This document shows, piece after piece, positions 11,393 to 23,253 of a stretch of DNA of 64,000 nt. Source of the stretch: Omphalotus guepiniiformis. Its lineage: Eukaryota; Basidiomycota; Agaricomycetes; Agaricales; Omphalotaceae. Under the pieces are notes generated by a model. It was given only the letters and a program-made list of their open reading frames with translations. It was not told the origin of the DNA and ran no database searches. Every line of letters begins with the position of its first letter. Position 1 is the first letter of the stretch. Where the stretch lies: contig JAQOOI010000013.1 in the NCBI GenBank assembly GCA_028554645.1, positions 653,336 through 717,335 of the forward strand. The letters run 5' to 3'. The position numbers were made by a program, and so were the translations under genes.

Positions 11393-14300
11393 CAGGCCAT
11401 CAGGGAGAGGTTGCTGTAAGTATTGGCCTAGGAGAGGATGGTAGATATGAAATAACTGGGTATAGACTGCCTGATGAGGAGACATTCTCTGATAACAAGA
11501 AGGCTGAGGCATATGTATATGCATCTCGAGCTAGCATTGAAGAGAGTGATCCCAAGGCTGCCCTTATGCTTAAAAGCTACATGAAGAAAGAAATAACCAA
11601 AGATAATTGCAAGGTATATTGTACTTGGCGTGAAGCTAAGGTACAGGATGAGAAAGTATCTTCGAGACCTGTGTATGAGGGTCTCGAGGCAGCTACTGTA
11701 TTCAATACGGCTGCTCGGACTGAGAAAATGGTTCGGCGGATGTCAAACTTACACTGTAGGATCCTACCTCGTGGAAGTAAGGCTAGATTTCGGAAACCGT
11801 TTGCAGTATTCGGCAGTAAGTATAAACCTGTGGCAATAAAAGTGAAACCAGTAAAAACTACGCTTCCAGAGGAGTTCAGGATAGAAAGGCACATAACTGG
11901 TGACCCGCTAGAAGGGATGCCGACTTTGTCGCCAAATCCACCGGACTTCACACCTGGAGAACGTTATAATGAAGAAAGAAAAGCTATTATTGAGAAGAAT
12001 CACGAAGAAGACTTCTTATGGCCCGAAGAAATGAAGCTAGTACATCACTTAATGAAGGTACAAGAGAAAGGTTTCACATGGGAAGCTTCAGAAGGGGGAA
12101 CTTTCAAGACAGAGTTCTTTCCACCTGTTAAATTTCCTGTTATACCACATACTCCATGGGTCAAGAGGAATATACCTATTCCGCCCGGGATCTATGGAGA
12201 TGTATGCAAAATAATTAAAGATAAGATTGATTCTGGGGTCTACGAACCCTTGAGCTCCTCTTATAGATCCAGATGGTTCTGTGTTTTGAAGAAAGATGGC
12301 AAAAGTTTACGGCTAGTACACAGTCTAGAACCGTTAAATAAGGTCACAATTCAACACTCAGGCATACCTCCTGCTACGGCTGACATAGCTAGAAGCTTTG
12401 CAGGCAGATCTTGTATTGGACGACTAGATGTATTTGTAGGCTATGATGAAAGGCTCGTAGATGAGGGATCTAGGGATTTGACGACATTTCAAACTCCTTT
12501 TGGCCCTCACCGACTTGTAAAACTACCAATGGGTTGGACCTAACTCAGTACCAATCTATCATGATGATATCACTTATATATTGAAAGAAGAAATTCCACA
12601 CATAACGAGACTCTATATAGATGATGTTCCAGTGAAAGGACCGTCTACTAGGTATGAGCTCGAAGGTGGAGGGTACGAAACAATTCCTGAGAACAGTGGA
12701 ATTAGAAGATTTGTATGGGAACACATGCAAAATATGAACAGAATTGTTCAACGAATGAAACATGCTGGAGGAACCTTCTCAGGACCTAAAGCATTCATTT
12801 GCTGCGCAGAAGGAAATGTTGTGGGACATAGAGTCTCGTATGAGGGTGAATTACCTGAAGAAAAGATGGCTAAGACCATTTTGTCATGGGATGCAACTCA
12901 ATGGACGAAGTGTACACACGTTAAATTGTTCTTGGGGACTGCAGGACAACTCAGGATGTTCATTAAAGACTATGCAAAGAAGGCTAGACCCCTCACGAGG
13001 TTGACTAGTTCACAAGTTCCCTTTGAGATCGGAGAAAAAGAGTTAGAAGCCGTCGAGCTATTAAAAGAAGGCATTAGAAATGCTCCGGCATTGAAACCAA
13101 TTGATTATTCGTTGTCTAGCGGCATTACTCTAGCAGTGGATACATCATGGATGGCTGTAGGATATTATTTATACCAAAGAGATCCTAATGATCCTAAAAA
13201 GAAGTTTTATAACTACTTTGGATCTATAACATTAAATGAACGGGAAGCAAGGTTCCCACAGCCTAAGAGAGAGTTATATGGGCTCAAGCTCGCGCTAGCC
13301 CATACTTACTACCAAACTTATGGCTGTAGGGATCTAACTGTAGAAACGGATGCTAGCTACATAAAAGGGATGTTAGATAACCCAAGTAGTGGCCCAAATG
13401 CAACTATTAATCGTTGGATTGAAGAAATAAGAAAGTATCACTTTGAATTGGTACATATCAAGGGGTCTATACATGGACCTGATGGACTATCTAGACCACC
13501 ACCGGGTAGTGAACCAACAGAGAGATTACCTGCTGAAGAGGAAGATTATCTAGATGAAGATGATGGGGAACCATTGCGATTTTGTCAGGAAGATGAGAAT
13601 GAGCAGGGCCCTTATGACTTTGAAGACTTTAAGCATGAGATAGACTCTAGAGGTGGATACTTACAGGGTCTAGCCTTGTCAGTAGAAGACTTCGAAGATG
13701 ATATTCAAGAATTAATTGAAGAAGAACGAAGATTCGCCTACTGGCGAGAACACATACTATTTGAACAAGGAAAGACTCTAGACCAGTTTGCACAGGTTCT
13801 AGTAGCTCCTGAATCGACAGAAGAATGGAAACATGATCATCCTTATATGGAGGAACATAGAACTACCATAGGGATTGAGCTAGATCGATTGCTACCGAGG
13901 ATAAAAGAGTTCTTAATGCATCCTGCATCGGATATGCTGGATGGGATGGATGCTCGAGCTCGAAAGAAATTTCTTTGGAAGGCGTCTCGATACTTCGTCG
14001 ACAAGAAAGGACGTATGTATCGAAGAAATGATGAAGTTGGTGGACAACATCAGCTAATAGTTGAGAAAGAACGACGTATGTATATCCTGCATAGTGCTCA
14101 TGATCATTTGGGACACAAAGGAATGTATGCTACGAAGGCTGTGATAGAAAAGAGGTTCTGGTGGCCAGAACTGGAGCGAGATGTCAACTGGTTCGTGAAA
14201 ACATGTCAGGCATGTCAAGATCGAGCTCTAGCGCTATTGAAAATACCACCTACCCTTACTCACACCCCTTCTCTGTTCCAGAAAGTACATGTGGATGTAT

Positions 14301-15442
14301 TCAAAGTATCTCCGGCTAGTAATGGCTGTAAGAACGTTGTACATGGCCGATGTGCTTTATCTTCTTGGTCAGAGGGACGAGCAATCAGAGATGAGACAGC
14401 TCGAGCCTTAGGCGAATGGTTCTTTGAAGATATAATCTGTAGATGGGGTTGCCCTCAGGAAGTGGTAACTGATAATGCTAGAAGCATGATTGCAATGTTG
14501 AAATGGCTGGAAGAGAAGTATGGGATTAAAGGGATTCGTATCTCAGCCTATAATTCTCAAGCCAATGGAAAGATCGAAAGAGCACACTTTAATATCCGTC
14601 AAGCTTTAGTAAAAGCAACGGGAGGTGATCTTAAATGTTGGTACTGGTTTCTCAAACATGTGCTTTGGGCAGACAGAGTAACAACTAGAAGAGGGTTTGG
14701 ATGTTCTCCTTACTTCTTAGTAACTGGAGCAGAACCAATACTGCCTCTAGACCTTATAGAATCAACTTGGTTGGTAGAAGTACCAGATAGAGTCCTGACT
14801 TACGAAGAATTGATTGGCTACAGGGCTAGAGCCTTGGCAAAGCATAGAACTCATGTTATGGACATGATTTCCAGGGTTGACGAAGAGAAAAGAAGAACCA
14901 TGAAGAAGTTTGAACAAGATTATGAACATGTAATAAAAGACTATGATTTCAAACCTGGAACTCTAGTACAAGTTCGAAACACTCAAATTGAGAAGAGCTT
15001 GGACAGAAAGATGTATCCAAGGTATAGAGGACCTATGATTGTCATCAGACAAACTAAGGGTGGTGCCTACATTATTGCAGAAATGGCTGGCTCTGTACTT
15101 AAAGAAAAGATTGCTGCCTTTCGTGTACTGCCGCATTTTGCAAGATATGAGCCTATAGACCTACCTACGAACGTGCTAGACCTCATAGACCTTACTGCAG
15201 AACAGCTAGAACGTATGGTGAACGAAGATGAGGATACTTACAACGAACAAAGTCGAGATTACATTTTTGACTCCATTCCGAACTTAAGAATGCCTCGAGA
15301 TGAGGAATATGAAGATGATTCTGATGAAGAAGATGATCATCCTTCTCCTGAGAGGGATTTAAGCGCAGAACCTGAAGAGATCACTGGAGTGCGAACTAGA
15401 AGCAATAAACAGTTTGTTCTATTGCGTCGAAGTGGTACTTAA
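11371..15442 (+). pseudogene. Inner element Pol: RT, RNase H, integrase
   Basis: From the slip site the frame is open to 12543. It includes the RT fingers and palm (FVGYDERL, FQTPFGPHR, LPMGWT). At 12541 an extra T shifts the frame; the sequence resumes as NSVPIYHDD and continues to 15442. The catalytic YIDDV is at 12614-12628. RNase H follows (LAVDTSWMAVGYYLY, VETDAS), then integrase with an H2C2 region (HDHLGHKG, CQACQD, about 14095-14222) and a DDE core (HVDVFK, VTDNARSM, NSQANGKIERAHF). The C-terminus is acidic and no chromodomain was seen. Only the 12541 shift breaks this 1.36-kb codon stretch, consistent with a young copy. Confidence 0.88.
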
Positions 15443-15633
15443 TCGATATTCTGAAGGCTCGAAGTAATGACAGTAATAAGAAACTCGAAAGAGTTATATG
15501 TACGAAGGTATATGAACTATATCATGAGTTGGGAGTGTAAAGTAGGTTGGAGACTCTGAATACAGGGTCTAGTGCCTATTCTCACAACAATTCAGTTAGA
15601 AAGAACTAGATTACGGGGATCGACGAAACTTAC

Positions 15634-16955
15634 TTAGGCGCTGCTAGAGTTGGTAGCTGTGGTATCAGCTGAGCTAGACCCAGCCTCCTCCATGGTAGCA
15701 TCTTGAGGGGTCTCCGAAGATGAAGAATCAGCGGTTTGCTTGTCCTCGACTGGTCGACGACTAAATTGTTCTCGTTGGATGTTGTCCATCTGTTTAACAA
15801 CGAACTGGTACTGATTGGCATGGAAATGTACAGCATGCTGAAGAGTGACTTGTTCGGTACGAAGGAAATTGAGAACTGAGCGTAAAGCTTCAACACTAAG
15901 CTTGGGCAGTTCGAGATATGGAGTGAGCGCGATATGGCGGAAAGTTGTAGCGATGGCGGCCTCTCGAAGGGTCTTATCCTCTGGTCAATATGATCAGTAG
16001 GGTCGAGACAGGGAGAAACCATGCTTACTTACCCTCAATATCCTCACGAAGATCGGAAATGGGTTGCTCGAGGCGAATGCGCTTGCCATTGGCAGCTGCA
16101 ATGTTATCCTGAGCAACTGATAAGTAATATATGGCCTTGAGGTAGGAACGAGAACGTACATCCATTCCAGGCACATCGCCGAGGGCCAATGAAAGAGTAG
16201 AAGAACGATTCGCGATGTCCTGAATGTTCAGCGAAGTTAGAATATGATGGATAAGAAGACACCGCACTTACCCTGACCTTCTTGTTGAACTTGAGGCCAG
16301 GTGGAAGGCTTAACTCTTGAGAAGGGGCATGCATAGATGCAGAAAGACCCAATGCGGCTGCGAGTCCGGCTTTATAGTCCTAAACTTAGGTCAAGTCGGA
16401 GTCTCGACCTAAGAAATATGAATACTTACTGGAGTAGAAGCAATCCGACCTCCGACGAACTCGATCTCATCATCATCATCATCGTCTTCGATGATAAGAG
16501 GGGATTTAACGTTCTGTGAAGAGTATAGAATGAAGCTTGTAAAGAATGAGGAAAGAGGAGAGTTACCTTGCGCTTACGAGTGGGCTGTCGAAGCACCTCG
16601 AGCTTGGCAAAGAACTCCTCGAGCCCATTTAGATGGTAGGGACGATTGACCCCATCAATCTCTGTAATAGCTATCACAGTGTTGAGTCCTTTCTGGAAGG
16701 TATCAAAGACGATATCATCCTTGGCCACCACTTTGGCATTCAAAGGCTTTGACTATGAAGAAATCTGAGCTCGACGAAGCCTGAGGAATATAATAAACAA
16801 ACCATATGATCGGCTAGAGCCGTCACAACTGGTCCTAGAAGCTTGGGACTGGCTTTGGGGAAGGCTTGAACGGCTTGAGCGGCAGTAATGGCCTCTTGAG
16901 TCTCCTTTAACCATTGATCCCTCTCGGGCCAGGTCTTGTTGGATCCTCGAGCCAT
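15634..16955 (-). CDS. Antisense spliced accessory gene (beta) of inner element, 354 aa, unknown
   Basis: On the strand opposite pol, six exons with GT-AG introns join in one open frame: 16955-16803, 16752-16567, 16513-16430, 16379-16272, 16219-16033 and 15980-15634. Their lengths total 1065 nt, 355 codons including TAA. The start is ATG 16955 (MARGSNKTWPERDQW). The product has a Lys/Arg patch followed by a run of six Asp (IIEDDDDDDEIEF), a helical middle segment and a Ser/Thr-rich tail. I see no enzymatic motif, signal peptide or membrane helix. It lies wholly inside the element, between pol and the 3' LTR, so it moves with it. Function is unknown; a nucleic-acid-binding or regulatory role is only a guess. 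Confidence 0.7.
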
Positions 16956-17725
16956 GTAACAATGAGATATGGACGAGAAGAAGGCGGAAGTAAGGTTGAG
17001 AATGCAGGTTGAAGGTCTTAAAGTATACTGATAACTTGGACCCACCTTCGGCGACCCTCCTTTATACTTTTCTGACTGAGAGCGGAACTACTGGTCCCTT
17101 CGACGAGGTAACATGCCCAACTGATTAAGGCACCCTGGACTTACCTAAGGGCTAGCCGAGACATGCAGCGGGGACACTGAACTTCTTTTGGTTTGGGGGA
17201 GAGGAGTCCGTCTAGGACATAGAATTTTGACATAGAATTTTGAAATTTCTAAAGATTTCATAAAATCGAAACTTAAGTGTTTTAGATTTCAATAAATCTA
17301 TATCTAAGATGGGTTGAAACAAACAAATGGGTGCCTGAGGCACAGAATGATAAGTAAAGGCACGAGACTTACGAATAACGGGTCTAGCTACTACTTACTA
17401 CATTCGAGATGGGATTGCTATAAGTCAAGTCCATACTTACAGCTTCGACGAAGGCAATCTTAAAGATATTAGATTAAATCTGAACTTAAGAATGGATTCA
17501 CACCTAAAGAAAGAACATGAAAGCTTTTATTTTGGCACTAAGGCCACGAGATTTCTATGTACAAGGTACAAGAAATGAAAACAAAGATATTTGGGCCTCT
17601 TGGAAGAGAACCCTTGCTAGATATAATGATTTTGGAGCTCTATAAAGAGACTCCTTGCTGTGATGTAATGAAAATATTATTTAAAGTCCGAAGACTGTAC
17701 GCTACGCCTCGACGAAGACCGCGAG

Positions 17726-19658
17726 TTACCTCTCCGGACTGTCCTCTGCCAGGATCCGACCAACGCTTTCCTCCTCCACCGGGGAACGGGCAGTGTTGAG
17801 TGTCGTAATGGTAGGGAGGGAGGAGGGAAAGGAAGAGCCGGCCGACGCAGGTACCCGGGAAGATGAAGCATTCGCCGAAGAGCGAAGAGGCGCGAGAGCC
17901 GAGGTAACCATGCGCTCGATGGTGCTTCGAGTGTCGGACTTAGAGAAGTCGATGGGGAGGCGCGACAAAGTCGGTTGGATCTGAAAACCAGTCTCCGTCT
18001 TCACCAGGCTCGAGTCTCGATCCACCACCGACATGTCCCAGCCCAAGCCCACACCTATCATCTTCAAATCTTCGATTTCGTCCTTGAATGAAGGGTCGTT
18101 ACGATGAAGAATGTTGAAAAGAAGGGTAGGATCGGTGACTGAACCACGAAGGTGCAACTGGTCCCGCTCGATGGACTCGCAAAGCTTATTGGCGTTGTCG
18201 GCAAGATCTAAGACGCTGCGGCGAAGTTGGTCGTATACAGAGATCTTCTCGACGAGACCAATAACTTCTGCGCCGAGGTCTGAATAAGGAAGGAAATGAG
18301 AAAAGATGTTAAATAAAAAAAAGAAATAAATGAATAACTTACTATGAGGACCTTGACGAGCCAACCCGTAGATCGTATTTCGCATCTCGAGGGCGCGAGC
18401 CGGCGTCAGGGTCCATGAACAAGGTTGCCTGCTCTTGAAGCAGACGGCGCATTTGTAGGAGGTGCTTTGTATTTCAGGAGGGACACACTTCTCTGCTGCG
18501 TGAGCTGCGGTACATCGCGTACATGGCAAGCTGCCAGTAAGCTATGAAAAGATAAACAAAATAAAAGAGTGATAAAATAAATAAGAAAGGGACTTTACTG
18601 CGTCGATGGTTCGAGTTGCGTGAAGCAAGTCGGCGAGGTTGAAAACCGTGTCACTAGCAGGATGTGTGAAGAGGCCAGCCTCAGAGACCTGATGAGAAGG
18701 ACCGGCCCTCGCTGATGAAGCAGGAGCAGGGGTCAGCGACCTTTCGCTAGCAACAGGAGATGGTTCTTTGGGAGTCGGGGCCTTTGCCTTAGGCTTGGGC
18801 TTCGGTTTGGGCTTCACTGCGCGAACGGGTGGACCAGTCTTGAGTGTTTTGGAAGGAGTAGACGCGCGAGGCTTCTTGAAGGAGAAGAGATCCATGTCGT
18901 TGTCGTCTTCTAGCAGCTCGAGCGCTCGCTTTTTCGAAGTCAGAACGGGCTAGAATGAGAAAGGATATAAGAAAGAAATTTGAAGGGAATAAGAAGAAGA
19001 AAACGAACCTCGGGCTTGACTTGGACGGACTCGTCGTCAGACTCGAGGACCTCGTCCTCTGAGTTGCTAAGAACGGTATCGTTGTCGCCACAATCGTCGC
19101 CGAGGATGGTATCGAAGTCATAGAACCAGGAAATTATATTGAATAAGATATATAAAGACTACAATAGAATAAGGACTTACAGGCTCGAGACTATGTTTCT
19201 CCTGTCGGTCGTCCTTCGAGATATACCAACCAGTCTTGTGAAGAAATGGGAGTCGAGATTCGAGGGGGTTGCAGAGTCGTACTAGGGCTAGCCACACCGG
19301 GCGCACATGCGAACAGAAATCTTCGATATCAAAGTCGACGTGCTCAAAAAGAGTATCCTAGAAAAAGAAAATGTAAGAATGAAAGATTAGAACTATAAGA
19401 AATAAAACATACCATGAAGGGCGTTGCACTTTCCACGGCCTTGGTCATTTCAGAAACCTTGGGAGGATTCTTTCGTGGTTTATCAAAGTAACGACGATAA
19501 ACGTCGACAATACATGCGATGACTTCATTGGCTTGTTCATGTGGGTTGATCTGCGCTGTCTTTCGACCGGCTCAAGTTTTCTTGGCCACAGCCAAAATTT
19601 GAGAAGAAGAGGCTGCCTTGCCCTTCCCTTTGGAAGCTTTGCCAGTGGTTCGCGCCAT
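17726..19658 (-). pseudogene. Antisense spliced accessory gene (alpha) of inner element, Cys-rich, unknown
   Basis: The start is ATG 19658 (MARTTGKASKGKGK). Exon 1 (19658-19413) contains TGA at 19574-19572 where CGA would continue the frame. Exon 2 is 19357-19181. An acidic exon ends at 19009, but the acceptor before it is not clear (TTCTATG where AG is expected). Then 18949-18599 (Lys/Pro repeats), 18541-18343 and 18279-17726, the last two joining as 251 codons with TAA. Exon 5 encodes a cysteine cluster, CTRC...KC...CAVC...PC, resembling a zinc-binding module. The C-terminal part is helical. It is probably a nuclear or nucleic-acid-binding protein, but that is inference. This copy carries at least one nonsense mutation. 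Confidence 0.6.
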
Positions 19659-20152
19659 TAGAAGTAAAGAAAGAACAAGTATCTATAGAGAAAGGCAGAG
19701 GGATAGAGCCACTCTGGGAGAGAAAAGTAGAGAGAAAGAAAGAATGGACGTGAAAAGTTGAAGTCCGTTTACTTATGGAACGACTCACCTGACCACATTC
19801 CCACGGCGCACGGACCAGTGAAAGGCTGAGAGATGCGTGAAAAGAAAGAATAGAGAAGCAAGAAACTGAATAAGAGATGTGAAAGAGAAAAAGAGACGGA
19901 AAGTCACTTGCCTGAAAAGAACATACAGCAATTGCCGAAGGCAAACAGCTGGCTGAGAGTATTTTGGTCGGAGTTTGAAATTTGATGATCGGCATAGACC
20001 GGCAAAAGCAATGAACAGTGTACCACTGCTTCGGCGAACTCTGAGATGTGTGTGAATAAGTATTATATAATCAACAGGCTGTCTGCGAAGCTTTAGAATG
20101 TATCTTTGGCTGTATGACTGACCGATCACCAGACCGGGGACGGTCTAGATTT

Positions 20153-20165
20153 GGTTTGGGGGAGA
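20153..20165 (+). other. Polypurine tract of inner element
   Basis: GGTTTGGGGGAGA abuts the 3' LTR start at 20166. Position and composition fit the plus-strand primer site of an LTR retrotransposon. Confidence 0.8.
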
Positions 20166-21642
20166 TGTTGCGCTGAAAACGCATACACACCTGAAATACC
20201 TGAAATTAAACGATTTCTACTGTGAATATGATGGGAATAAAGGGCTAGACTATGTCCCATAGTGCTAGCTAAAACATAGAACACGAATAGTTAAAGGCTC
20301 GAAGTGAAAGGACTACGATGTACGAGTATGCATCAAGACCTTATGGCTGATATGCCTCTAGACCTTCGGCGAAGTAACTACCTGCTGCGAGACTGTACAG
20401 TATGGTCAGATCCACCCTGCCTGGCAAAGAGCCCTTCGTCTGGAAGTCGCTATTCAAGTATCTGTGTAATCCACGGGACTTAGGAAGGAAGAAACTACAC
20501 ACACACAGGCGTAATAGCCTCATGAGCCTAAATAACGTCGAAAGGACAAAGCTAGAGGTATTGCCGAGCCATCAAAATGGTTTGTTCGAACTTAGCCGAC
20601 CTCCTAGAACTTGCAGATTGATGATATACTGGAGATAACACTTTATGATCGGAAATATATGATCGACGATTCCGTTCCGAGATACTAGATGGTCAAAGCT
20701 ATGAAAATGATTGGTCTCGATGACTGTATAATAACTTATTAGTAAAGTAATGAGAGAATTGGCCTTCGAGCGCTGGATATTGGTATATCTACGAGGTGCT
20801 ATGGGGTCTAGATGTCGAAATAGGAGAGAATACGGAAGCCCGACGGGATAAATGACTAGAAACTGCCCTCGGCGCCCCTATAAGTACACTGTAAAACAGT
20901 TACGAAGATGAATAATAACAAAATGCATAGGAGTAGTTCGTTTAGAATGGCTCGAGCGCATGATAAGAAGGGTCTAGATGTACCAAAAACATCACTAAAA
21001 CATAATACTTACACATATATACCCAAGAACTGCACATAATTACCCTCTAGACGTGCCTACTTACCCAACTCAGTCATATTGTTTCTGTTTATATCCATTT
21101 TATACTCGATGTTATCCCTCTGTTCCTTTTAATTACTCCACTCAGTTTTCTATTTATTTATGAAATACTTACAAGCAGTAGAGGACATATACTGTCATGT
21201 ATAGGGTCGAGCACCCCAGGTTACGACTGCCCGCCAAATTGGAGAACTTTACGTATCTTCTAGAGCGTTAAATCACAGAAGGCCTCTTGATTGTGAACGT
21301 CAGGCCCCGGTTCTTCGAGCTGGTAGAGGCAGACTATTAGGAATTGCAGTGCTTTAAAAGAGTGCTAAATATCTGAACATCTGTTGTGTTTGAACTGTCT
21401 GTCTGTCTGTCTGTCTGTGTCTGTCTGTCTGTGTCTGTCTGTTTTTGCTGTTTCTGGTACTCGTCGAAGGATCTAGATGGTGATCTTTCAGTTCAGTTAG
21501 TCTTTCCAACAGTCTAGCTCGACTTTAGTCAGTTTTCTGCGTGCGGAATCTTTGCCAACGCCAGACTACACTCGCTTTTACAAGGCAACCTTTGAGTTTA
21601 GATGAGTTCCTACGTCTTAGAGTGCTCATTACGCTGCTATTA
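20166..21642 (+). repeat. 3' LTR of inner element
   Basis: A direct copy of 6552-8042, 14 bp shorter because the CTGT array lost one block. I found eight single-base differences over the rest. It starts TGTTGCGCTG, ends CTGCTATTA, and is followed by the ACGC duplication. Confidence 0.95.
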
Positions 21643-21646
21643 ACGC
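21643..21646. repeat. Target-site duplication ACGC, right copy
   Basis: Second copy of the 4-bp duplication (see 6548-6551). Confidence 0.9.
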
Positions 21647-21997
21647 AGCATGCAAACTCTTCATAATACATTTCATGTGGACTTGTTGACTGCTAATCCA
21701 CCAGAACATTTTCCCCAATGTCGACAACCACCTCCTCCCCCAGTTGAAATTGATGATGAAGAACACTATGAAGTGGAACAGATTTTGGATAACCATAGAA
21801 GATGGGGAAGAATGGAATACCTAGTCCGCTGGAAAGGTTATGATCCAGAACATGACTCTTGGGAACCAATTAGAAATGTGGTTGGATCTCAAGAATACAT
21901 TGAAGATTTTTACCAAAAGCATCCCAACAAAATAGGACTTCATGATGGTGAATTGGAGAGAGCAGTAGAACAAGAAAGAAGTCAAACTCAGAAATAA
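21647..21997 (+). pseudogene. Outer element integrase tail and chromodomain
   Basis: Joined to 6551 (through one ACGC), this continues the outer Pol. It has the linker motif HNTFHVDLL, a proline stretch and a chromodomain: YEVEQILDNH, EYLVRWKGY, SWEP. The aromatic cage positions (Y, W, W) are present. Chromodomains direct integration towards modified histone tails. The frame is intact to TAA at 21995-21997 even though the remainder of Pol is broken. It was physically separated from its integrase by the 15-kb insertion. Confidence 0.9.
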
Positions 21998-22100
21998 CCT
22001 CAACAAATCATTCAAGCAATATAGCATAGAGAGTTAATCATCTACTTGTCATGTACAGATTCAGGTTATTTCTTGGCATACATTGGTTACAACTATCCTT

Positions 22101-23253
22101 CTAATTATCAAACTCTGGATACTCCAATTCCCCTCCACCATCTCCCTCATCATCAACAGTCAGGTCAATAATAGCAGGAGACAAACCTGTAACTGTTTCA
22201 TCATCATCCAAGTCAATAACCACTGGATTGATATGAGATTCAGCTACAGTCCAGGCACTGGGATAAGTGATGCGAGAGATGTTAGAGAAGAGGTGAGCAA
22301 GAGCATTAGCAATACCAAGACGTTGGAAATGTAGAGACAGGAGTTCATCTTGAGTGAGACGAGCATGTGAAATAGTTCCCATCATCTTGTCAAAGCTCTC
22401 AACAAGCCAGAATTCTAGTGTCTCCACCTCCATCTGCCCCTCTGACAACTGGTGTTGAGCCTGAAAAACACCCCACACAATGGTCTCCAAGTCCCGACAA
22501 AGTGCATCAAAGAAGGGGGTAGGGTCCGCACAAAGTCCCCTATAAGCCATATCAGCTAGAATCCTATGAAGCACCGTTTCCTGTTCCAACTCCCGATGAA
22601 GGTGTACAATTTCCACATCACGCTCCTTAAGCTGACCATTACAACAAGATTGAGCAGCTACCACACAGTAGTATGATTTCTTAATATGATTCAATTGCAC
22701 TACCTGACCTTGTAGGGTTGCTGCTAATTGACCCATGCGAGAACCAGTGTTGCGAGCTACAGTCAATTCTTCCTGAGTACGAGCAAGATCACTAGGGAAG
22801 GATATCAGCAACGGCAGCAAAAAGAACATGAGAGAATAGGCAACATACCTTTCAAGAGACTTCTTTTCATCCTCTAATGTTTGTTTATCGTCCATAAGAA
22901 GCTTCGCTCGAGCGCAAAGGCTAGCAACGAGCCTTACAGACTATCAATACTACACCACAGAATGGTGATTTACACTTACCTAGCCCCTAAAGTTTCACCT
23001 CGAAAAACCGTCGGCTCATTGATTTTCAATTGTTCCTTGTATTCCACTTCGAGTTCTCTAATACGGCTAAGAAAGTCGGTCAGTACCCTTGGGCAATCAA
23101 AGTTGAAAGAAATGCTCACACATCCACAAGTTCTCGAAGATCTAGAGCTGGCATCACTGGAATGTTCATCCAAGTGAGAGAGCCACCCCCAGCAACATGA
23201 GGAACAAGATCAGCCAATACAGAGGTCTGAGTAGCGGAAGTTTCGAAGTTCAT
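22101..23253 (-). CDS. Antisense spliced gene of outer chromovirus, 327 aa, unknown
   Basis: Four exons on the strand opposite pol, 23253-23120, 23066-22980, 22920-22849 and 22791-22101, have GT-AG borders (GTGAGC, GTAAGT, GTATGT donors) and join to 984 nt without a stop. The start is ATG 23253 (MNFETSATQ); the end is TAG 22103-22101. The product is Glu/Leu/Arg-rich with probable coiled-coil (RIRELEVEYKEQL, LARTQEEL), then a segment with DPTPFFDALCRDLE, and an acidic tail (VVIDLDDDE, IIDLTVDDE). The VIDL/IDLTV tail resembles a SUMO-interaction motif; that is inference. It starts 1.26 kb beyond the chromodomain and is transcribed towards it. No homologous function is known to me. Confidence 0.68.

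Larger units (their letters stand above)
6552..21642 (+). mobile_element. Inner full-length Gypsy-like LTR retrotransposon with antisense genes
   Basis: The 15.1-kb insertion is bounded by 1491- and 1477-bp direct LTRs and a 4-bp duplication (ACGC). It holds a PBS-like site, gag with a zinc knuckle, a DSG-type protease, RT with YIDD, RNase H, integrase, two reverse-strand spliced genes and a polypurine tract. I counted eight substitutions plus one 14-bp microsatellite difference between the LTRs, so the insertion is recent relative to the outer element. The sense-strand frames nevertheless carry at least two TGA stops and one frameshift, so this copy is not autonomous. The RT to RNase H to IN order supports a Ty3/Gypsy assignment. 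Confidence 0.93.
1..23253 (+). mobile_element. Outer Ty3/Gypsy chromovirus, degenerate and split by a nested element
   Basis: The order gag, aspartic protease, reverse transcriptase, RNase H, integrase and chromodomain is that of a chromovirus. The element runs off the left edge (the gag frame is open from base 3), so no 5' LTR is visible, and no 3' LTR was recognised on the right. It is interrupted at 6552-21642 by another LTR element; removing that insert and one 4-bp duplicate rejoins the integrase tail to the chromodomain in frame. Several stops and at least four frameshifts show it is old. An antisense spliced gene (22101-23253) follows the chromodomain. The right boundary given is the start codon of that gene, not a proven element end. 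Confidence 0.85.

Noticed and set aside
11416..11434. GTAAGT...CTAG as an intron in inner pol
   Set aside because: Only 19 nt, and the frame is open through it.
18768..18953. Plus-strand Gly/Leu-rich frame
   Set aside because: Antisense of the Lys/Pro repeat exon of the alpha gene.
19118..19180. A 22-nt intron (GTAAGT...TTGTAG) to rescue the alpha gene frame
   Set aside because: It would keep the frame but is far shorter than any other intron here; a mutated acceptor is more likely.
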